Of a stretch of 64,000 nucleotides of DNA, positions 29,201 through 37,666 are shown one piece after another. Source of the DNA: Coprobacter tertius (lineage in GTDB: Bacteria > Bacteroidota > Bacteroidia > Bacteroidales > Coprobacteraceae); the NCBI RefSeq assembly GCF_024330105.1, contig NZ_JANDHW010000006.1, positions 182,437-246,436 on the forward strand, in the 5' to 3' direction. The notes under the pieces were generated by a model. The model was given only the letters and a program-made list of their open reading frames with translations. It ran no database searches and was not told where the DNA came from. The translations under genes and the position numbers were made by a program. Within the stretch, counting starts at the first letter, position 1. Every line of letters begins with the position of its first letter.

Positions 29201-29793
29201 GGACTTAAGGCCTGTTTTCCGTGCATAGCTCCTCCATCGGTCGGGTCATACACCTGAACGACTATTTCCTGGTCGCCATCCTCCTTTAACGCATTAGTAA
29301 TATCAAATGAAAAAGGATCGTATCCTCCCGAGTGGCTTCCCACTTTTGTTCCGTTAATAAAAACAGCACAATACCAATCGACAGCACCGAAATTCAAAAG
29401 AATATGTTTACCCTTCATACTTTCAGGAAGAGCAAAATACCGACGATAAACATACGATTTATTTTGGTTTGAATAATCGGTATCCATTATTCCCGATATA
29501 GGAGACTCTACCGGAAAAGGAACCAGTATTTTTTTATTATAAGCTTCTTTTCGGTAAGTTCCTATCGCAGATTTTCCTTCTTCTCTTCGAGCCAAATCCC
29601 AAATGCCGTTAAGATTCATCCACTCCGCCCGTTTTTTCTGCGGTCTGGGATACTCATTCAGGACATTTTCAGGATCGATATTCTCCGACCAAGGAGTCAT
29701 AATCTTTCCTTGCTTCATTTGCCAATCCTGAGCCTCGGAAACGGCGGGAAAAAGCAAAGCACCCATTAATAAAAATAAGTTGATTTTTTTCAT
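26284..29793 (-). CDS. Secreted GH2 glycosidase with GLUG-type repeats and C-terminal sorting tail
   Basis: Glycoside hydrolase family 2 enzyme (beta-galactosidase or beta-glucuronidase class) of 1169 residues. Order: signal peptide (residues 1-21), jelly-roll sugar-binding domain, Ig-like domain, TIM barrel with acid/base Glu450 in VPYNENWGQ and the nucleophile probably Glu518 or Glu520 in VCGETEGYG. A second beta-sandwich (about 600-750) carries NLIAVKCTQDWGGQYIDLGF. Residues about 780-1050 hold GLUG-like repeats (GFIDGKGYAVKNMKI, NVGTLFGKG, HVGGIGG). The end (VWIYNAAGALISRVNT ... PAGSYIVKA) looks like a type IX secretion tail, so surface display is likely. It stands alone, with no susC/susD pair beside it. 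The substrate is unknown. Confidence 0.92.
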   Translation of the reverse strand: MKKINLFLLMGALLFPAVSEAQDWQMKQGKIMTPWSENIDPENVLNEYPRPQKKRAEWMNLNGIWDLARREEGKSAIGTYRKEAYNKKILVPFPVESPISGIMDTDYSNQNKSYVYRRYFALPESMKGKHILLNFGAVDWYCAVFINGTKVGSHSGGYDPFSFDITNALKEDGDQEIVVQVYDPTDGGAMHGKQALSPAAIDYAPSSGIWQTVWLEPVEETYITDFRIIPDVDNSQVKIKVEAENAEGYIVEVTVIDDETPVATQIININEETNIPLGSSEVKLWSPDSPFLYDLRFELKKDDVVADKVDSYFGMRKIELGKLRGRPYMFLNDKPLFQYGPLDQGFWPDGNYTAPSYEAWKWDIEKMKEFGFNMIRKHIKTEPARWYYYCDSIGLVVWQDMPNSSNEFPDQTKLLGNNDWVKRNFLKETENIVKSLINVPSIIVWVPYNENWGQFGAIDPSHTINGVNLIRKLDNTRLINPASGWVNYELGDIVDRHSYPKPGIYDNAYNKRATVCGETEGYGLKIDGHMYTDQYFSWTEVNSTQELSERMNEVNDLAFGLTGKGLNAIVITQFTDVEKEINGLYTYDRKVRKLEDDQFESFKTGVIKLKTKALGDYVYPSAVQCDTLHWYYTISTSSPATGWNTDSDFDVSNWKYGLSGFGQGEMSGARIRTEWNGKNSIYLRRNFDFSKLSDEEFNGMKLSIFNDEDFEVYINGVLAASGTGYVTDYRAIDLTDEVKNAIRRTGNNLIAVKCTQDWGGQYIDLGFVTEIPLDYEKNEGETPEVIVKKISTPEEFDAIRNDLGGFYELTADIDLSKFTKFLPIGSETAPFTGFIDGKGYAVKNMKITNSGVNNQGLFGYTEGAVIRNLELENCKVIGAQNVGTLFGKGRATTVENVVVTKPSLSGTDHVGGIGGATVNGGLITSIKNCYVTDGNVWSSDLQLGGIIGSAKNTEIENVYYTGKLVGSTNESCNVGGIVGLIESDEVYINNVVSLASSLKGGMVSPISPKTTGEYKKKLITFGTNMYASNAIEVVGGTVDPELGDLAASYKKPLSDLQKRSFYEGIGWDFVNVWSYPEGTLYPVLKFKEGDVSGLETVQKVNVMNVSATGGNIIIETKKPASVWIYNAAGALISRVNTNGNIITQSVPAGSYIVKAVIEGQAEIVKIISE

Positions 29794-29824
29794 AGCACTT
29801 TATTTTAAAGTTGATTTTTTTCAT
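29777..29824. repeat. 17-bp direct repeat duplicating the start region of the GH2 gene
   Basis: The same 17 bases, AAGTTGATTTTTTTCAT, occur at 29777-29793 (the first codons of the GH2 gene on the minus strand) and at 29808-29824, period 31. The upstream copy repeats the ATG and the next codons but is out of frame. Confidence 0.85.
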
Positions 29825-30158
29825 GGTACGGTTATAGAAAATTCAAAGCAAATTGTGATTATTTTTCAAATATATAAAATAAATATACCGCCACAGATTT
29901 TAAGTGTAAAAAATACATTACTTTTAAGATGTTTTTACGATGTTAAGTATTTATCTTTTAATTTTAGTATTTACCTGACTCATTAATTAATATACACAGT
30001 TTCTCCGTAGAGCACTCATAATCATTCGCACTTTCTTATCAGTTTTACAAAAGACATAACCGATAAAATAAATCTATAACCGATAGTAATTCTCTCTATT
30101 AAGTTCAGATTTAGTTTCATCTTTTTACCCTTTTACTCATTAAATATCTTCTCATTTC
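29794..30158. other. AT-rich gap upstream of the GH2 gene
   Basis: It holds the duplicated start segment and, on the minus strand at 29867-29874, a TATATTTG box fitting the -7 consensus with only a partial -33 (TCTG). No open frame, RNA gene or other repeat was seen in the rest. Confidence 0.4.
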
Positions 30159-30329
30159 TCAGGAATCTTCCAATTCATCATCATCATACAAATTATTCAG
30201 TTCTACCGAAAGACTGTTCAATTCTTTTTCCCATGCATCTTTAACATCCCGAGGGGTATCTTCGGAGGCATTATCCAGTCGCTTTTGAGCAATCTCTATT
30301 TCTTTTTCTAATTCGGTTCTCCGGCTCAT
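30159..30329 (-). CDS. Small acidic coiled-coil protein, function unknown
   Basis: A 56-residue protein from the ATG at 30329 (MSRRTELEKEIEIAQKRLDN); an upstream ATG at 30359 would add ten unlikely residues. It is highly charged and predicted helical, with heptad-like spacing (LEKEIEIAQKRLDNA, WEKELNSLSVELNNLYDD) and an acidic end DDDELEDS. It has no membrane or signal segment. Proteins of this look are common and uncharacterised in Bacteroidales. Codon use and absence of any competing frame support it as real, but the evidence is moderate. Confidence 0.65.
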   Translation of the reverse strand: MSRRTELEKEIEIAQKRLDNASEDTPRDVKDAWEKELNSLSVELNNLYDDDELEDS

Positions 30330-30427
30330 ATCATTCTTTTTAGTGTAGTATATAAACACATAATGCCCTTAAAAGTTTAATACACAACACCCCCAAAAGG
30401 CACCAGCCGACAAATCAGCATATTCCT

Positions 30428-30461
30428 AAAAAATAAGCCGGAACATAAAAATTGTTCCGGC
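30428..30461 (-). terminator. Terminator of the serine palmitoyltransferase gene
   Basis: A 9-bp GC-rich stem (30437-30445 with 30453-30461) followed on the minus strand by a T-rich run. It lies 25 bases after the stop codon. Confidence 0.8.
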
Positions 30462-30486
30462 CTACCTTGAATAAAATTATTTCTTA

Positions 30487-31671
30487 TCAAATAATATCGA
30501 GTTGTTTAAAACATTTATTTATCTTGTCGAGAGCAAAATCTACCTGTTTCTTGGTATGGGTAGCCATAAGAGAAAAACGAATTAGCGTATCATTAGGAGA
30601 AACCGCCGGAGCAACAACCGGATTTACAAATACACCCTCATCGAAAAGCATACGTGTTACCCGGAATGTTTTCTCATTATCCCGAATAAATAAAGGAATG
30701 ATAGGAGTCGAAGTATTTCCGATTTCACAACCCATATTTCTGAAACCATCAAGTGCATAATGAGTCACGGCCCATAAATTTTCCATACGTTCGGGTTCGT
30801 TCTCTATGATATCGAGTGCTGCAGATACGGCTGCTGTAGATGCAGGCGTAATGCTCGCACTAAAAATATAGGAACGTGAATTATGTCTCAAAAAATTTGC
30901 AGTAATCGAATCGGTAGCTATAAAACCACCCAATGAAGCAAAAGACTTACTAAAAGTACCCATAATCAGATCAACATCTTTTGTTACTTCGAAATGATCA
31001 CAAGTACCTCTACCCTGTTTCCCAAAAACACCTATTCCATGGGCCTCATCTACCATTACCGATGCATTGTATTTTTTAGCCAGAGCCACAATCTCGGGAA
31101 GTTTAGCCACGTCGCCTTCCATACTGAAAACCCCGTCGGTAACGATAAGTTTCACCTTATCTTCTTTGCAGGATTTCAACACTTTCTCTAAAGATTCCAT
31201 ATCGTTATGCTTATATTTTAACGATGTGGAAAACGACAAACGACGTCCCTCTATAATCGATGCATGATCGAGTTCATCCCAAATAATATAATCCTCACGT
31301 CCTGTCAGGCATGATACTACTCCCAGATTAACTTGAAAACCAGTAGAATAAACGATCGCTTCCTCTTTACCTACAAATCGGGCCAAACGGTCCTCCAACT
31401 CTACATGAATATCGAGTGTTCCATTCAGAAAACGGGAACCAGCACAACCGGTCCCATATTTTTTAGTAGCTGCAATAGCCGCTTCTTTAATTTTCGGATG
31501 ATTGGTTAATCCCATATAACTGTTCGAACCGAACATCAATACCTTCTTCCCGTTTATCAGAACTTCGGTATCCTGATCGCTCTCGATTTTTCTAAAGTAC
31601 GGATATACACCCAGTGCTTTCGCCTTCTGAGGCGCATCATACTTCACTAATTTTGCTTGTAATAGCTTCAT
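30487..31671 (-). CDS. spt: Serine palmitoyltransferase (alpha-oxoamine synthase family)
   Basis: PLP enzyme that condenses serine with a fatty acyl-CoA to 3-ketosphinganine, the first step of the sphingolipids made by Bacteroidales. The start is set at 31671 (MKLLQAKLVKYDAPQKAKAL), giving 394 residues, the normal length; the frame is open further upstream but that part is not protein-like. Features are GSNSYMGL and the glycine-rich YGTGCAGSRFLNGT, VDEAHGIGVFG for PLP binding, and Lys242 in GTFSKSFASLGG as the Schiff-base lysine. The related 2-amino-3-ketobutyrate CoA ligase (Kbl) and BioF share these motifs, but the opening AKALGVYPYFRKIESDQDTEV is what I know from Bacteroides SPT. It is a single-gene unit. 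Confidence 0.9.
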   Translation of the reverse strand: MKLLQAKLVKYDAPQKAKALGVYPYFRKIESDQDTEVLINGKKVLMFGSNSYMGLTNHPKIKEAAIAATKKYGTGCAGSRFLNGTLDIHVELEDRLARFVGKEEAIVYSTGFQVNLGVVSCLTGREDYIIWDELDHASIIEGRRLSFSTSLKYKHNDMESLEKVLKSCKEDKVKLIVTDGVFSMEGDVAKLPEIVALAKKYNASVMVDEAHGIGVFGKQGRGTCDHFEVTKDVDLIMGTFSKSFASLGGFIATDSITANFLRHNSRSYIFSASITPASTAAVSAALDIIENEPERMENLWAVTHYALDGFRNMGCEIGNTSTPIIPLFIRDNEKTFRVTRMLFDEGVFVNPVVAPAVSPNDTLIRFSLMATHTKKQVDFALDKINKCFKQLDII

Positions 31672-32066
31672 AAATATAGAAATTACATATAAATAATTAG
31701 CTGTTTTTTTACGGAAAAAACGAATACATCGCCCCCATCCGGCAAAACAGACTGCAAAAATAACCAAAATATTTATACCTGTACTTTTTTTATAAAGAAA
31801 ATCAACTCTCTATTTATCATATCTTTCATTTTGATCGTTAAATCGTATCATTTAAAGCAATAGTAAAATCATTTTATAAAAGATAAATCCTTTTTCTATA
31901 ATACCAAAATACATCTTTTCATTTTTATAACACCTATATTCATCCCAATACTATCTCAGAATATAAAAAGTAAACCCATCTTTCTTAAATATTGAAAAAA
32001 AAACACGTAATTTGCATTTCATAATCGGTTTGCAAAAATTTAAGATAACACCCTAATTATCATATA
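31672..32066. other. Divergent gap between spt and the lpx operon
   Basis: 395 very AT-rich bases. On the minus strand a TATTTTTG box at 31755-31762 fits a -7 element for spt, without a clear -33. On the plus strand no full promoter was found for lpxD, only a partial TAATTTG near 32008-32014. Nothing else is visible. Confidence 0.4.
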
Positions 32067-33107
32067 ATGGAATTTACAGCTCAGCAAATTGCAGATTTTC
32101 TGCAGGGAGAAGTCATCGGGGACGGACAGATAAAAGTAAATAACCTGTCGAAAATCGATGATGGCCAACCGGAAACCCTTACCTTTTTGGCAAATCCCAA
32201 ATATAATCACTATCTGTATACCACACGAGCAAGCGTCGTTCTGGTTAACCGAGATTTTATCCCCGAAGAAAAAGTTTCAGTGACTCTCATAAAAGTAGAT
32301 GACGCGTATTCTTGTATTGCACAATTACTTAACATGGTAAATCAGGCTCGTCCCGAAAAAAAAGGCATAGATAGTACAGCAGTCATTGCAGCGAATACGT
32401 CTGTTCCCCAGTCTATATATATAGGTGCTTTTACATTTATAGGCGAAAATGTAAAACTCGGGGAAAATATAAAGATATACCCGCAAGTATATATCGGAGA
32501 TAATGTAACAATCGGAGATAATACAACCCTTTATCCAGGCGTAAAAATATACCACGACTGCGTTATTGGCAAAGATTGTATGATACATGCCGGAACAGTA
32601 ATCGGAGCCGATGGTTTCGGATTCGCACCGAATAACGGAAGTTATCAAAAAATCGCACAGATCGGTAATGTAATTATAGAAGATCATGTAGAGATAGGTG
32701 CTAATACGACCATAGACAGGGCCACAATGGGTTCTACTATCGTACATGAAGGAGCCAAACTCGATAATCTGATACAAGTCGCCCACAATGTAGAGGTAGG
32801 AAGCAATACGGTAATAGCCGCTCAAACGGGAATTGCCGGTTCTACCAAAATAGGAAATAATTGTATGATAGGCGGACAAGTGGGTTTTGCTGGGCATATT
32901 ACCATTGGAGACAGAGTTAATATAGGTGCTCAATCGGGTATTCCCAACCATGTAAAGTCCGATGTTACGCTTTTAGGATATCCTGCAGTGCCCGCTCGTG
33001 AATTTGCCCGTTCGGTTGTAATGATTAAAAAATTACCCGAATTGAACAAAACAATCAGGGAATTACAGGAAGAAATAGAGAACCTGAAAAAAAAGATAGA
33101 TAAATAA
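32067..33107 (+). CDS. lpxD: UDP-3-O-acylglucosamine N-acyltransferase LpxD
   Basis: Third step of lipid A synthesis: adds an acyl chain to the 2-amino group of UDP-3-O-acyl-glucosamine. The protein has 346 residues. The N-terminal uridine-binding domain ([28 protein letters not shown]) is followed by a long left-handed beta-helix of hexapeptide repeats ([20 protein letters not shown] and so on, about residues 110-320). The active-site His lies in [12 protein letters not shown] short C-terminal coiled coil ([26 protein letters not shown]) closes it, as in other LpxD trimers. It is the first of three genes in a lipid A operon. Confidence 0.97.
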   Translation: MEFTAQQIADFLQGEVIGDGQIKVNNLSKIDDGQPETLTFLANPKYNHYLYTTRASVVLVNRDFIPEEKVSVTLIKVDDAYSCIAQLLNMVNQARPEKKGIDSTAVIAANTSVPQSIYIGAFTFIGENVKLGENIKIYPQVYIGDNVTIGDNTTLYPGVKIYHDCVIGKDCMIHAGTVIGADGFGFAPNNGSYQKIAQIGNVIIEDHVEIGANTTIDRATMGSTIVHEGAKLDNLIQVAHNVEVGSNTVIAAQTGIAGSTKIGNNCMIGGQVGFAGHITIGDRVNIGAQSGIPNHVKSDVTLLGYPAVPAREFARSVVMIKKLPELNKTIRELQEEIENLKKKIDK

Positions 33108-33143
33108 TTAAAACGGTTCTCTTTCTGAAATTAAAAATTGACT

Positions 33144-34526
33144 ATGAAACAAAAAACTCTAAAAGAAAGTTTTTCTCTTTCCGGAAAAGGATTACATACC
33201 GGAATGGATATTACAATTACATTCATTCCCGCACACGAAAACCATGGTTATAAAATACAACGTACCGATCTCGAAGACCAACCCATTTTAGAAGCTGTTG
33301 CCGATAACGTAATAGAAACTCAACGAGGAACTGTTATCGGTAAAAATAACGTAGTGGTCAGTACCATCGAACATGCAATGGCGGCCCTTTACGGTTTTGA
33401 AATCGACAACTGCCTGATACAGGTTAATGCCCCTGAATTTCCGATCCTCGACGGTAGCGCACGATATTACGCAGAGGCGATAGAACGAGTGGGAACTATC
33501 GAACAAAATGCTGAACGGGAATACTTCATTATAAAAAACAAAATCGAAGTCTGTGATGAAAATACGGGAGCTCGTTTACTGGTTTTACCCGATGACGATT
33601 TCAGCATAAACACTCTTATATCTTTCGACTCACCCGTATTAAGTAACCAATTCGCAAGTCTCGAAAATTTACAAAATTTTTCTCAGGAGATCGCAGCAAG
33701 CCGTACATTCGTTTTTGTACGTGAAATAGAACCGCTGGTTAAACATAATCTGATTAAGGGTGGCGACCTCGATAACGCAATCGTCATTTACGACCAAAAA
33801 ACATCACAGGAAGAACTCGACCGATTAGCAGATCTGATGGGCGTACCTCATAAACATGTCGATCAACTCGGTTATATAAATAACAAACCACTGGTTTACG
33901 ACAACGAACCTGCCCGTCACAAACTCCTCGACATATTGGGTGATGTCGCATTAGTGGGGAAACCCATTAAAGGCCGTATCATCGCTACCCGCCCCGGCCA
34001 TAAAATAAACAATCAACTGGCACGGATGCTTCGTAAAGAAATAAAAAGACAAGATATACAAGCTCCTATCTATAATCCAAATACTGAGCCGATCATGGAT
34101 GTAAACCGCATCAAAGAATTACTTCCGCATCGGTATCCCATGTTACTGGTAGATAAAATTATTGAGATTGGTAAAAATCATATCGTAGGTGTAAAAAACT
34201 TTACAACTAACGAACCGTTCTTTCAGGGACATTTTCCGAATGAACCTGTTACTCCAGGCGTTTTACTAATAGAAGCAATGGCCCAAACGGGAGGACTGCT
34301 TGTACTTAATTCGGTGGAAGACCCCGAAAAATATTCAACGTATTTCCTAAAAATAGATAATGTTAAGTTCCGTCAGAAAGTAGTTCCCGGCGATACAGTC
34401 ATATTTCATATATCCTTTATGACAGAACTTCGTCGTGGATGCGCTTATATGAAAGGTTATGCGTTTGTTGGGGAAAAAATTACTACCGAATGCGAATTCA
34501 TGGCTCAAATAATAAAAAATAAATAG
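33144..34526 (+). CDS. lpxC/fabZ: Bifunctional LpxC deacetylase / FabZ dehydratase fusion
   Basis: Fusion typical of Bacteroidetes. The N-terminal half (about residues 1-300) is UDP-3-O-acyl-N-acetylglucosamine deacetylase, the committed step of lipid A synthesis, with a zinc-site His in STIEHAMAAL and the conserved LSGKGLHTG-type opening (SLSGKGLHTG). The C-terminal half (about 310-460) is 3-hydroxyacyl-ACP dehydratase, with LLPHRYPMLLVDKI and catalytic His and Glu in GHFPNEPVTPGVLLIEAMAQ. ATG 33144 is preferred to the TTG six bases upstream. The next gene begins 3 bases after the stop. Confidence 0.97.
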   Translation: MKQKTLKESFSLSGKGLHTGMDITITFIPAHENHGYKIQRTDLEDQPILEAVADNVIETQRGTVIGKNNVVVSTIEHAMAALYGFEIDNCLIQVNAPEFPILDGSARYYAEAIERVGTIEQNAEREYFIIKNKIEVCDENTGARLLVLPDDDFSINTLISFDSPVLSNQFASLENLQNFSQEIAASRTFVFVREIEPLVKHNLIKGGDLDNAIVIYDQKTSQEELDRLADLMGVPHKHVDQLGYINNKPLVYDNEPARHKLLDILGDVALVGKPIKGRIIATRPGHKINNQLARMLRKEIKRQDIQAPIYNPNTEPIMDVNRIKELLPHRYPMLLVDKIIEIGKNHIVGVKNFTTNEPFFQGHFPNEPVTPGVLLIEAMAQTGGLLVLNSVEDPEKYSTYFLKIDNVKFRQKVVPGDTVIFHISFMTELRRGCAYMKGYAFVGEKITTECEFMAQIIKNK

Positions 34527-34529
34527 TAA

Positions 34530-35306
34530 ATGAAACAACCATTAGCTTATGTACATCCCGAAGCGAAAATCGCATCGAATGTCGTAATCGAACCTTTTGT
34601 AACGATCGACAAGAACGTGGTTATCGAAGAAGGGACTCACATCGGGTCTAACGTAACCATACTCGAAGGTGCCCGTATCGGGAAAAACTGCCGAATATTC
34701 CCAGGATCGGTAATTTCTGGGATTCCTCAGGACCTGAAATTCAAAGGAGAAGAAACGGTTGTCGAGATCGGTGATAATACAACTATCAGAGAATGTGTAA
34801 CAATAAACCGGGGCACTGCTGCAAAAGGTAAAACCGTAATCGGTAATAATTGTTTACTAATGGCCTATGTGCATATCGCTCATGATTGCGTAATCAGAAA
34901 TAACATTATAATGGCTAATGCTACCCAAATCGCAGGCGAAGTTCAAGTAGATGATTATGCAATTATCGGAGGAGGTACATTGGTACATCAATTCTCCCAT
35001 ATCGGTGCACACGTAATGATACAAGGAGGATCTTTAGTAAATAAAGATATTCCGCCTTTCGTGAAAGCTGCTCGTAATCCCATTTCTTATGCAGGAATTA
35101 ATTCAATAGGACTACGGCGCCGCAACTTTACGAACGAAACAATACGGGATATTCAGGAAATATATCGTTATCTTTACCTGTCTGGATTAAATAATTCAGA
35201 CGCTATAGAACGTATCGAAGCAGAATTACCCGCAACAAAAGAACGGGACGAAATTATTCTTTTCGTACGGAATTCACAAAGAGGTATTATACGAGGTTAT
35301 CTATAA
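34530..35306 (+). CDS. lpxA: UDP-N-acetylglucosamine acyltransferase LpxA
   Basis: First acylation step of lipid A synthesis. The 258 residues form the left-handed beta-helix (AYVHPEAKIASNVVIEPFV onward), with the catalytic His in MAYVHIAHDCVIRNNI and the substrate-binding GGTLVHQFSHIGAHVMIQGG. The helical C-terminus (FTNETIRDIQEIYRYLYLSG) is typical. It ends the three-gene lpxD-lpxC/fabZ-lpxA operon; lpxB is not in the window. Confidence 0.97.
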   Translation: MKQPLAYVHPEAKIASNVVIEPFVTIDKNVVIEEGTHIGSNVTILEGARIGKNCRIFPGSVISGIPQDLKFKGEETVVEIGDNTTIRECVTINRGTAAKGKTVIGNNCLLMAYVHIAHDCVIRNNIIMANATQIAGEVQVDDYAIIGGGTLVHQFSHIGAHVMIQGGSLVNKDIPPFVKAARNPISYAGINSIGLRRRNFTNETIRDIQEIYRYLYLSGLNNSDAIERIEAELPATKERDEIILFVRNSQRGIIRGYL

Positions 35307-35332
35307 TTATTTCATGTATAGTAAACATTAAT

Positions 35333-35374
35333 ACTGCCGGAACTTTCAAAATGTAAAGTTCCGGCAGTGTTTTG
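35333..35374 (+). terminator. Terminator of the lpx operon
   Basis: A 14-bp perfect stem (35333-35346 with 35355-35368) followed by GTTTTG. It lies between lpxA and the convergent GH3 gene. Confidence 0.75.
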
Positions 35375-35384
35375 TTCAAATCTT

Positions 35385-37652
35385 TTATTTTAAGGTAAAG
35401 GAAACCTCTTTTACATCTCTGCTGTTTGCCCCTACATACACAATAAATTCACCGGGTTCTGCCCTATATTCTCCATTCGCAGTGTAGAATTTCAGATCAT
35501 CGATACTTATTTCGAAAACAATATTTTTTTCTTCACCCGGTTTCAAACAGACCTTACGGTAAGCCTTAAGTTCCTTTACCGGACGAGTAACTGACGCTAT
35601 TACATCTCGTATATATAATTGTACCGTCTCTGTAGCCATAATATTACCGGTATTTGTAACAGGAACGGAAACCGTCAGTTTACTCTGTTCTGTCATATCA
35701 TTCGCACTTAAATTTAATTCTCCATACCGGAAAGTCGTATATGAAAGTCCGTAACCGAAAGGATATAACGGATCGCGTCCTGCATCGAGATAATAACATG
35801 TATGACCGAACGAAGTCTGTATTTCATTCTGTTGCATATTCTCCATCATAACCAAATCTCCGACAGCCGGCCTGCCGGTATTTTTATGGTTATAATAATA
35901 AGGTAACTGGGCCGATACCATAGGATAACTTATCGGCAAACGACCGGATGGAACAGCCTTCCCGAACAATAAATCGATAATAGCCGGTCCCCCCATCGTA
36001 CCCGGATGCCACGCATATAAAAAAGCCTTTACCAAAGGTAATTCCTTATATATTTCGATCGGACGTCCCGCCAACATTATGAGTATAATCGGCTTTCCGG
36101 CAGCTGCAATTTCAGACAATAAATCCTTCTGTGCACCCGGTAACGAGATATCAGCACGACAACGAGCCTCTCCCGTCAAACCGGCCTCTTCTCCTGCAAA
36201 AAACAGAACGACATCACTTTTTTCAACGGCAGCAACAGCAGCTTCAAAATTTTTCCGGTCGAGGTCACGACTATAATCAAGCCCTTTTACATAATTGATA
36301 ACAATCGTATTTCCGTACCTTTTTTTCAAATCCTGCAACGGGGTAATTGTATGTTGTCTTTCACCATCCATTGTCCAGGCACCCAACTGATCAGCCGGAG
36401 CATCGGCCATAGGTCCTATTACCGCAATACTTTTTATCTTCTCTGACAAAGGAAGCGCTTTATCTGTATTCTTCAACAATACACAGCTTTTTATTGCCGA
36501 CTCTTTGGCCGCTTCTAAATATTCAGGAGTATAAAATACATCATTCTTGATTTCTACATAAGGATTATGAAATAACCCCAATCGGAATTTAAGCCTTAAT
36601 ATATTCCGAACGGCATTATCAATCACCGATTCTTTAACAACTTTCTCTTTAACCGAACCCTCTAATGAAGAAATATAATCGAGGCTCATCATATCGATAT
36701 CGACTCCTGCATTTACAGCCAGTTCGGCGGCCTGTTTCCCATCCCGGGCATAACCGTGATTTATCAATTCATGTACCGAATTCCAGTCACTCACGACTAC
36801 ACCGTCGAAGTTCCAGTCGCTACGCAAAACCGTATTTAACAAATACCGGTTTGCCGTACACGGAACACCATTCAAATCATTAAACGCCGCCATTAATGTA
36901 GCTGCACCGGCATTTATACAAGATTTGAACGGAACAAAATAGATATTCCTCAACTGTTCTTCCGATATCTGTGTCGTATTATAATCACGGCCACCCTCTA
37001 CGGCACCATAACCGCAAAAATGTTTTAAGCAAGCGGCCATTCCATTAGGAGAAGAAAGAGATTTTCCCTGAAATCCTTCCACCATAGCTACCCCTAAACG
37101 TGAGGCTAAATACGGGTCCTCACCCAAACTTTCGATAATACGTCCCCAACGAGCATCTCTTGATATATCGAGCATGGGCGCAAATGTCCAACGAATACCT
37201 CTCGAGGTAGCCTCTTCTGCCGCAATACGTGCACCTTTTTTAACAATTTCCTCATCCCAACTGGCAGCCTGAGCTAACGGAATCGGAAAAACAGTCTTAA
37301 ATCCGTGTATAACATCTCTTGCAAAAATCAAAGGAATACCCAAACGGCTTTCCTCTACAGCTATACGTTGTAACTCGTTACTGATTTCGGGATTTACTTC
37401 GTTTAACATGGTTCCCACCGAGCCGTTTCGAATTTGCGATTTCAGATTATCAGACAATCCGTTACCATTAAGCTGATTTAGCTGCCCGATTTTTTCCGAT
37501 AACGTCATTCGGGAAATCAGTTCGTCGATTTTACGTTCTAATTCAACCTCTTTTTTTCCAATAAAATCGTATGCAAATACATCAAATGCAAATAAAATAA
37601 CTGATATAATGAAAAAAGATTTCACTATAATTATCCTGTTCTTTATCACCAT
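35385..37652 (-). CDS. Secreted GH3 beta-glucosidase (BglX-like)
   Basis: Periplasmic glycoside hydrolase family 3 enzyme cleaving terminal beta-linked glucose or xylose. The start is set at 37652, where MVIKNRIIIVKSFFIISVILF gives a signal peptide and no overlap with the upstream gene; this gives 755 residues. The nucleophile is Asp289 in VVVSDWNSVHEL. KHFCGYGAVEGGRDYN and the N-terminal MTLSEKIGQLNQL are standard for the BglX group. The C-terminal half has the (alpha/beta)6 sandwich domain (GEARCRADISLPGAQKDLL) and a fibronectin-III-like end. It begins 14 bases after a secreted esterase gene, and together they may continue the third RND operon. Confidence 0.94.
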   Translation of the reverse strand: MVIKNRIIIVKSFFIISVILFAFDVFAYDFIGKKEVELERKIDELISRMTLSEKIGQLNQLNGNGLSDNLKSQIRNGSVGTMLNEVNPEISNELQRIAVEESRLGIPLIFARDVIHGFKTVFPIPLAQAASWDEEIVKKGARIAAEEATSRGIRWTFAPMLDISRDARWGRIIESLGEDPYLASRLGVAMVEGFQGKSLSSPNGMAACLKHFCGYGAVEGGRDYNTTQISEEQLRNIYFVPFKSCINAGAATLMAAFNDLNGVPCTANRYLLNTVLRSDWNFDGVVVSDWNSVHELINHGYARDGKQAAELAVNAGVDIDMMSLDYISSLEGSVKEKVVKESVIDNAVRNILRLKFRLGLFHNPYVEIKNDVFYTPEYLEAAKESAIKSCVLLKNTDKALPLSEKIKSIAVIGPMADAPADQLGAWTMDGERQHTITPLQDLKKRYGNTIVINYVKGLDYSRDLDRKNFEAAVAAVEKSDVVLFFAGEEAGLTGEARCRADISLPGAQKDLLSEIAAAGKPIILIMLAGRPIEIYKELPLVKAFLYAWHPGTMGGPAIIDLLFGKAVPSGRLPISYPMVSAQLPYYYNHKNTGRPAVGDLVMMENMQQNEIQTSFGHTCYYLDAGRDPLYPFGYGLSYTTFRYGELNLSANDMTEQSKLTVSVPVTNTGNIMATETVQLYIRDVIASVTRPVKELKAYRKVCLKPGEEKNIVFEISIDDLKFYTANGEYRAEPGEFIVYVGANSRDVKEVSFTLK

Positions 37653-37666
37653 GCCTTTTTTGTCTG

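Noticed and set aside
32325..32951. A 208-codon open frame antisense to lpxD
   Set aside because: It mirrors the hexapeptide repeats of LpxD; repeated codon patterns keep the opposite strand open. The protein is rich in Tyr, Ile and Ser in a repeating way and has no family look.
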